From Deltaproteobacteria bacterium (GTDB lineage: Bacteria; Myxococcota; B64-G9): a stretch of 9,138 bases of DNA. The notes beneath the pieces are model-generated. The model ran no database searches. It saw nothing but the letters and a program-made list of their open reading frames with translations, and had not been told where the DNA came from. This document shows, piece by piece, positions 6,490 to 9,138 of this stretch (positions are counted from its first letter, which is position 1; each line of letters starts with the position of its first letter). Location of the stretch: positions 1-9,138 of the forward strand of contig JAUVAM010000084.1 in the NCBI GenBank assembly GCA_030591745.1. The letters are read 5' to 3'. Both the position numbers and the translations under genes were made by a program.

Positions 6490-8608
6490 GTAACAATACC
6501 GCAAGCAGGAGGAGGGGCAGGTTGTTCGAATTTGTGCTCTGTGCGCAACCGCAGCCTGATTCCGGCAGCAATTCGCATCGGCCGAGATCGTTGCACTTGT
6601 AATCTTCGGCGCATTCCTCGTCTTCTGCACACAAACCCACGCCGGCCAGAAAAGCCACGGCTTCCCAGGCATCCACCTTGCCGTGTCCCCATGTGGGATC
6701 GGGAAGCTCGCTTCCGGTGAAGGCGTCCTGTCGGGCCGTGCGCTCCAAAACAGTCGAGACCCCGGCCGGATCGAGTTGTGGTTCGACTTGCAGCATCAGA
6801 GCCACGACGCCGGCCACGTGAGGACAAGCCATGGATGTTCCCTGCATGATGATGTGCTCTTCGTCCAGTTGGGTTCCGTCGGACAAGGGGCCGGAGGTGT
6901 TGGAGAGTGCGGCGGCGATGAACATGCCCGGCGCTGCGATGAGGGGCTTGATGCCGGTGTTTGTTGGATCCAGTGCCGGACCTCGGCTGGAGAAGAATGC
7001 GATCTCACCCACTTCGGCCGGATAGCTGACCTCGCGACCCTGGATGTCGGTCCAGGCATTGCGGGTGGTGTAGGCGCCGACCGCGATCACGTCTTTGGCC
7101 ACGGCGGGCATGCCGATGGTCTTTAGATTGTCCCCAGGAAAATGTCCGGCCTCGACCCGATCGGAGAATTGGGCCGGTGAGGTCAGGGCGCTGGGCGCGG
7201 CGCTCCACGCATCGAAAGCGCCTTGGCCTCTCACCTTGAGGGCCCAACCGTAGCCGCTTGGGTTGCCGGAAAATGCGCTAGAAGAGGGCTCCACGAGCAT
7301 GTCGATCGAATGCTTGCCGTTGCCCGGATCGGGTCCATCGGATGGCTGAAAAATGACTCGGCCCAAGGAGATCGCACCGTCGCTCAGCATGAACTGATTG
7401 GCGCTACCGATGGCCGGCACGAAGCCGGTATCAGCAACCTCCGTCCCATTTTGAAATACGGAGATCGCAAATTCCAGATCGGCCTCCTGCTGCAGCCAGG
7501 CACTGAACAGCGCGGCGCTGACGTCCAGACCCTGGTAGACCGAGAAGTAGGTCCGACCTTCGGCGCCTGCCGGGTCATAGCCCAAGTGGATGTGGTAGCC
7601 TCCCTCGTTACCGGCAGCAGCCACGATGATTCGACCCGGGCCCGTGAGGTCGGTGAAGGCTTGGGCTTCTATGGATGTACCGTCATGGGGACCATAGTGC
7701 GTACCCAGGCTCAGGTTGACCACCATGGGCTGACCCCGATCCTCGGCTTGTTCAAACAACCATTGAACGCCTTCGGCCACCTGGGTGAAGTCGCCGGAGA
7801 AGGTCATGGCCACGCCCATCAGGTCCGCTCCCGGGGCGATGCCACGATAGCTCAGGCCGGAGCCCGCCATGGTGGCCGTGACGTGGGTTCCGTGTCCGAT
7901 GAAGTCGATTGTTTGGCAGGCTGGTCCATTGCCCGTCAGGCTATCGCGTTCACAGAGACTGCCGTAGCCGTAACCTTCGGGGGGATCGAAATACTCGAAG
8001 GCCTGATCCCAGAGCAAGAGCACCCGGGAACGGCCCACCCCCGATGCGAAGTCTTCATGGGTATAGTCCAGGCCTGAATCCACCAGGGCCGCGATGACAC
8101 CCGTCCCGTCATATTTACCAGGCTGACCATCCATCAGGGGCAGTTCGGGCAGGTCAGTGCCTGCCTCCACCACATCGGCTCTCACATCCGGTCGGCTCAA
8201 ATCAAGCAGGGGTCGATAATGGGGGCTGGCATGCAGGCGACGGACCTCCGGGCTTTTGCCCAGGTTCAAGATGGCCTCCACCGAGCCGCGGATGGGCAGC
8301 AAGCGCAGCCCGTCGCGGTCCGGACCGATGGCAGGGCCCACCCGCAGGCCAAGCTCCTTGGCTCGCTGCCGGGTTTTTTCCGGCTGGCTACTCAAAACCA
8401 TCGCGGGCACATCCGGTATGCCTTTGTCGATTTCAAGCAAACCCAGCGGGTGCAAGGTGTGCTTGTTGAAGGCTTGCCGCAAGGAGGGGCTTTTGGAAAG
8501 AAGCCGCAAATAAGGGTTCACCTGCTCGGCATGAGCCGGGGAAGAAAAGCTGGCAAGACCCCAAATCGCGAGGAGGAGAGGCAGGGCTGGAGTGATAGAG
8601 CGTGGCAT
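6461..8608 (-). CDS. Secreted S8 subtilisin-like protease with MYXO-CTERM-like tail
   Basis: A 715-residue endopeptidase. A signal peptide (1-27, cleavage after AHA) is followed by a probable inhibitory propeptide region (28-150). The catalytic triad is intact: D177 in LVDSGLD, H239 in GHGTHV, S592 in GTSMACPH, with oxyanion N334 in AAGNEG. The stretch between N334 and S592 is about 258 residues, much longer than in plain subtilisin. Its first 130 or so residues (340-470) look like a beta-rich insert, similar in layout to the jelly-roll of CspA-like S8 enzymes. After the catalytic domain come four cysteines spaced exactly six apart (660, 666, 672, 678), then GCGC (685-688), a hydrophobic helix (697-709) and SSRRGW. 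This tail matches the MYXO-CTERM sorting layout, which directs proteins to the cell surface. The start ATG has GGGAGG 7 bases upstream. No strong promoter lies after the terminator at 8685-8720. Confidence 0.95.
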   Translation of the reverse strand: MPRSITPALPLLLAIWGLASFSSPAHAEQVNPYLRLLSKSPSLRQAFNKHTLHPLGLLEIDKGIPDVPAMVLSSQPEKTRQRAKELGLRVGPAIGPDRDGLRLLPIRGSVEAILNLGKSPEVRRLHASPHYRPLLDLSRPDVRADVVEAGTDLPELPLMDGQPGKYDGTGVIAALVDSGLDYTHEDFASGVGRSRVLLLWDQAFEYFDPPEGYGYGSLCERDSLTGNGPACQTIDFIGHGTHVTATMAGSGLSYRGIAPGADLMGVAMTFSGDFTQVAEGVQWLFEQAEDRGQPMVVNLSLGTHYGPHDGTSIEAQAFTDLTGPGRIIVAAAGNEGGYHIHLGYDPAGAEGRTYFSVYQGLDVSAALFSAWLQQEADLEFAISVFQNGTEVADTGFVPAIGSANQFMLSDGAISLGRVIFQPSDGPDPGNGKHSIDMLVEPSSSAFSGNPSGYGWALKVRGQGAFDAWSAAPSALTSPAQFSDRVEAGHFPGDNLKTIGMPAVAKDVIAVGAYTTRNAWTDIQGREVSYPAEVGEIAFFSSRGPALDPTNTGIKPLIAAPGMFIAAALSNTSGPLSDGTQLDEEHIIMQGTSMACPHVAGVVALMLQVEPQLDPAGVSTVLERTARQDAFTGSELPDPTWGHGKVDAWEAVAFLAGVGLCAEDEECAEDYKCNDLGRCELLPESGCGCAQSTNSNNLPLLLLAVLLLIFSSRRGW

Positions 8609-8684
8609 GACGGTCCTCCCGACAGGGGCGATGGGTCAACTTGCTGGTATCCTCGCACCGCTGGGTCCGTGCTGGCAAGGCCAC

Positions 8685-8720
8685 AAAAAAAAAGAAGGGC
8701 GAGTGCGCGCTCGCCCTTCT
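8685..8720 (-). terminator. Strong intrinsic terminator in the protease leader region
   Basis: An 11-bp perfect stem (8693-8703 pairing with 8710-8720, core GAAGGGCGAG / CTCGCCCTTC) with a 6-base loop is followed on the minus strand by an unbroken run of eight Ts (8692-8685). It has no T-run on the plus strand, so it acts on minus-strand transcription. There is no protein gene to its right on that strand, so it ends either a short RNA or a premature protease transcript. Confidence 0.85.
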
Positions 8721-8772
8721 CGTAGCGGGCATCGCGACAGGAGGGGGCCACGATGACCAGTGTCTTACTTCT
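8685..8772 (-). ncRNA. Predicted ~88-nt small RNA or attenuated leader of the protease gene
   Basis: A good minus-strand promoter (8807-8779) and the intrinsic terminator (8720-8685) frame a unit of about 88 bases with no convincing reading frame. Besides the terminator hairpin it can form a 7-bp stem with one bulge (8758-8751 with 8734-8728, GGUCAUCG / CGAUGCC). That stem presents a 16-base loop, UGGCCCCCUCCUGUCG. The loop holds CCCCCUCCU, which can pair with Shine-Dalgarno sequences. CCUCCUG can pair with CGGGAGG at the protease ribosome site (8621-8615) over seven positions including one G-U. It could act in trans as a small RNA or in cis as a leader that limits protease expression. No known RNA family is recognised. 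Confidence 0.5.
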
Positions 8773-8781
8773 GAATACAAT
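8753..8781 (+). promoter_or_regulatory. Weak candidate promoter for the right-hand sensor gene
   Basis: ATGACC (8753-8758; 4 of 6 matches) and TACAAT (8776-8781; 5 of 6 matches) are 17 bases apart on the plus strand. The start would be near 8788, with a leader of about 64 bases to the ATG at 8852. Its -10 overlaps the -10 of the divergent minus-strand promoter, so the two would compete for polymerase. The -35 is poor. Confidence 0.35.
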
Positions 8782-8807
8782 GTAGCATAGTGTGGGATAC
8801 CCGTCAA
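8779..8807 (-). promoter_or_regulatory. Minus-strand extended -10 promoter upstream of the small RNA/protease
   Basis: On the minus strand, TTGACG (8807-8802; 5 of 6) is followed after a 17-base spacer by TACATT (8784-8779), directly preceded by TGC, which makes an extended -10 element. The predicted start is near 8772. It drives the short RNA and, by read-through of the terminator, is the only good promoter I can find for the protease. Confidence 0.6.
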
Positions 8808-8851
8808 GAAAAGCGCCTGACAAAAATTGAATCAATGGGTAAGTTGGCGGC

Positions 8852-9138
8852 ATGTCTTTGCGGACCAAATTTCTTTTGGCGACGGCCATCGCGGTGCTGG
8901 TTCCCCTGTTGGGTTATCTGGTGCTTGATGCCTTGTCGACCCGAAGTTTTCTTGTGCGTGAACAGGCGCAGGGTCTCAGACGCATGGCCGATTTGATCAA
9001 TGGTAGCCTTGCGGACATTCATTCGGTGGAGGGTGGCCAGGCGGAACGCTGGCTTGGCCGGTTTTCGGGCAGGCATCCCGATCTCGAAGTGATGGTCTTA
9101 GATTTGCGGTCACGCGTCCTGGCGGGATCTCGTTCGGA
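8852..9138 (+). CDS. Membrane sensor protein, N-terminal part (3' partial)
   Basis: An open frame of 95 codons runs off the right edge. ATG 8852 is the only sensible start because an in-frame TAA lies at 8840-8842. The ribosome site is weak (GGCGG directly before the ATG). Residues 1-6 are short and basic, a membrane helix spans about 7-28 (LLATAIAVLVPLLGYLVL), and an extracytoplasmic region begins with a helical stretch (SFLVREQAQGLRRMADLI). It then has RHPDLEVMVLDLRSRVLAGSRS, a strand pattern typical of the extracytoplasmic PAS/Cache-like sensor domain of histidine kinases, chemoreceptors or diguanylate cyclases. The output domain lies outside the window, so 'sensor kinase' is only the likeliest reading. 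It is divergent from the protease and its leader RNA, so they may share control. Confidence 0.7.
   Translation, partial: MSLRTKFLLATAIAVLVPLLGYLVLDALSTRSFLVREQAQGLRRMADLINGSLADIHSVEGGQAERWLGRFSGRHPDLEVMVLDLRSRVLAGSRS

Noticed and set aside
7223..8077. A 284-codon plus-strand open frame opposite the protease.
   Set aside because: It is antisense to the catalytic triad region of an intact S8 protease, has no ribosome site of note and no domain, and is Gly/His/Val-rich as shadow frames are.
8753..8785. A 10-codon plus-strand reading frame (MTSVLLLNTM) with a near-perfect AGGAGG site 8 bases upstream, in front of the right-hand sensor gene.
   Set aside because: The ribosome-site-like sequence is the complement of the C-rich loop of the predicted minus-strand RNA. 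There is no plausible plus-strand promoter upstream of it, and the frame is too short to judge.
8518..8889. Minus-strand open frames through the terminator and promoter region upstream of the protease.
   Set aside because: The translation runs through the terminator hairpin and the T-run (giving a phenylalanine run) and continues into the protease in another frame. No domain or good start was seen.

Overview
The window looks like chromosomal DNA from a deltaproteobacterial or myxobacterial-type lineage (Myxococcota, Bradymonadota or relatives). Three things suggest this. A subtilisin-like protease ends in a MYXO-CTERM-like tail (GCGC, hydrophobic helix, basic end). A GYF / membrane helix / AgmX-PglI C-terminal (TonB-like) protein is present. 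Signalling genes are dense, with hybrid histidine kinases. By eye the G+C content is just under 60%, lower than classical Myxococcus. I see no insertion sequence, phage gene, tRNA, rRNA or CRISPR array.

Layout, left to right. (1) Bases 1-3519, plus strand: a two-gene signalling operon. It holds a 5'-truncated GAF / histidine kinase / receiver / second histidine kinase hybrid, joined by an ATGA overlap to a receiver-plus-kinase protein. (2) 3523-4371, minus strand: a secreted, probably beta-rich envelope protein that converges on the operon with only 3 bases between stops. (3) 4531-4758, plus strand: a small stand-alone NifU C-terminal-domain Fe-S scaffold with a clear promoter and two adjacent hairpins in its leader. 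(4) 4800-5378, minus strand: a single-pass membrane protein with a long, proline-rich and charged cytoplasmic tail. (5) 5518-6489, plus strand and divergent from it: the GYF / TM / AgmX-type protein. A dyad sits inside the minus-strand promoter between the two. (6) 6461-8608, minus strand: a secreted S8 serine protease whose last codons overlap antisense with the end of the GYF protein gene. (7) 8685-8772, minus strand: a predicted short RNA or attenuated leader, with its own promoter and a strong intrinsic terminator, upstream of the protease. (8) 8852 onward, plus strand: the start of a membrane sensor protein that runs off the window.

How the genes may work together. The two left-hand kinase genes should form one phosphorelay, with at least two receivers and three catalytic kinase modules. 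The 4800-5378 and 5518-6489 products are both predicted to span the inner membrane. One carries a GYF domain, a proline-motif reader in eukaryotic homologues. The other carries PPPG and other proline motifs on the same, cytoplasmic side, so they are a plausible physical pair in an envelope-energised complex. This is inference. The most unusual non-coding signal is the short transcription unit upstream of the protease: a C-rich, anti-Shine-Dalgarno-like loop followed by a terminator, which could be a trans-acting small RNA or an attenuator of the protease gene.
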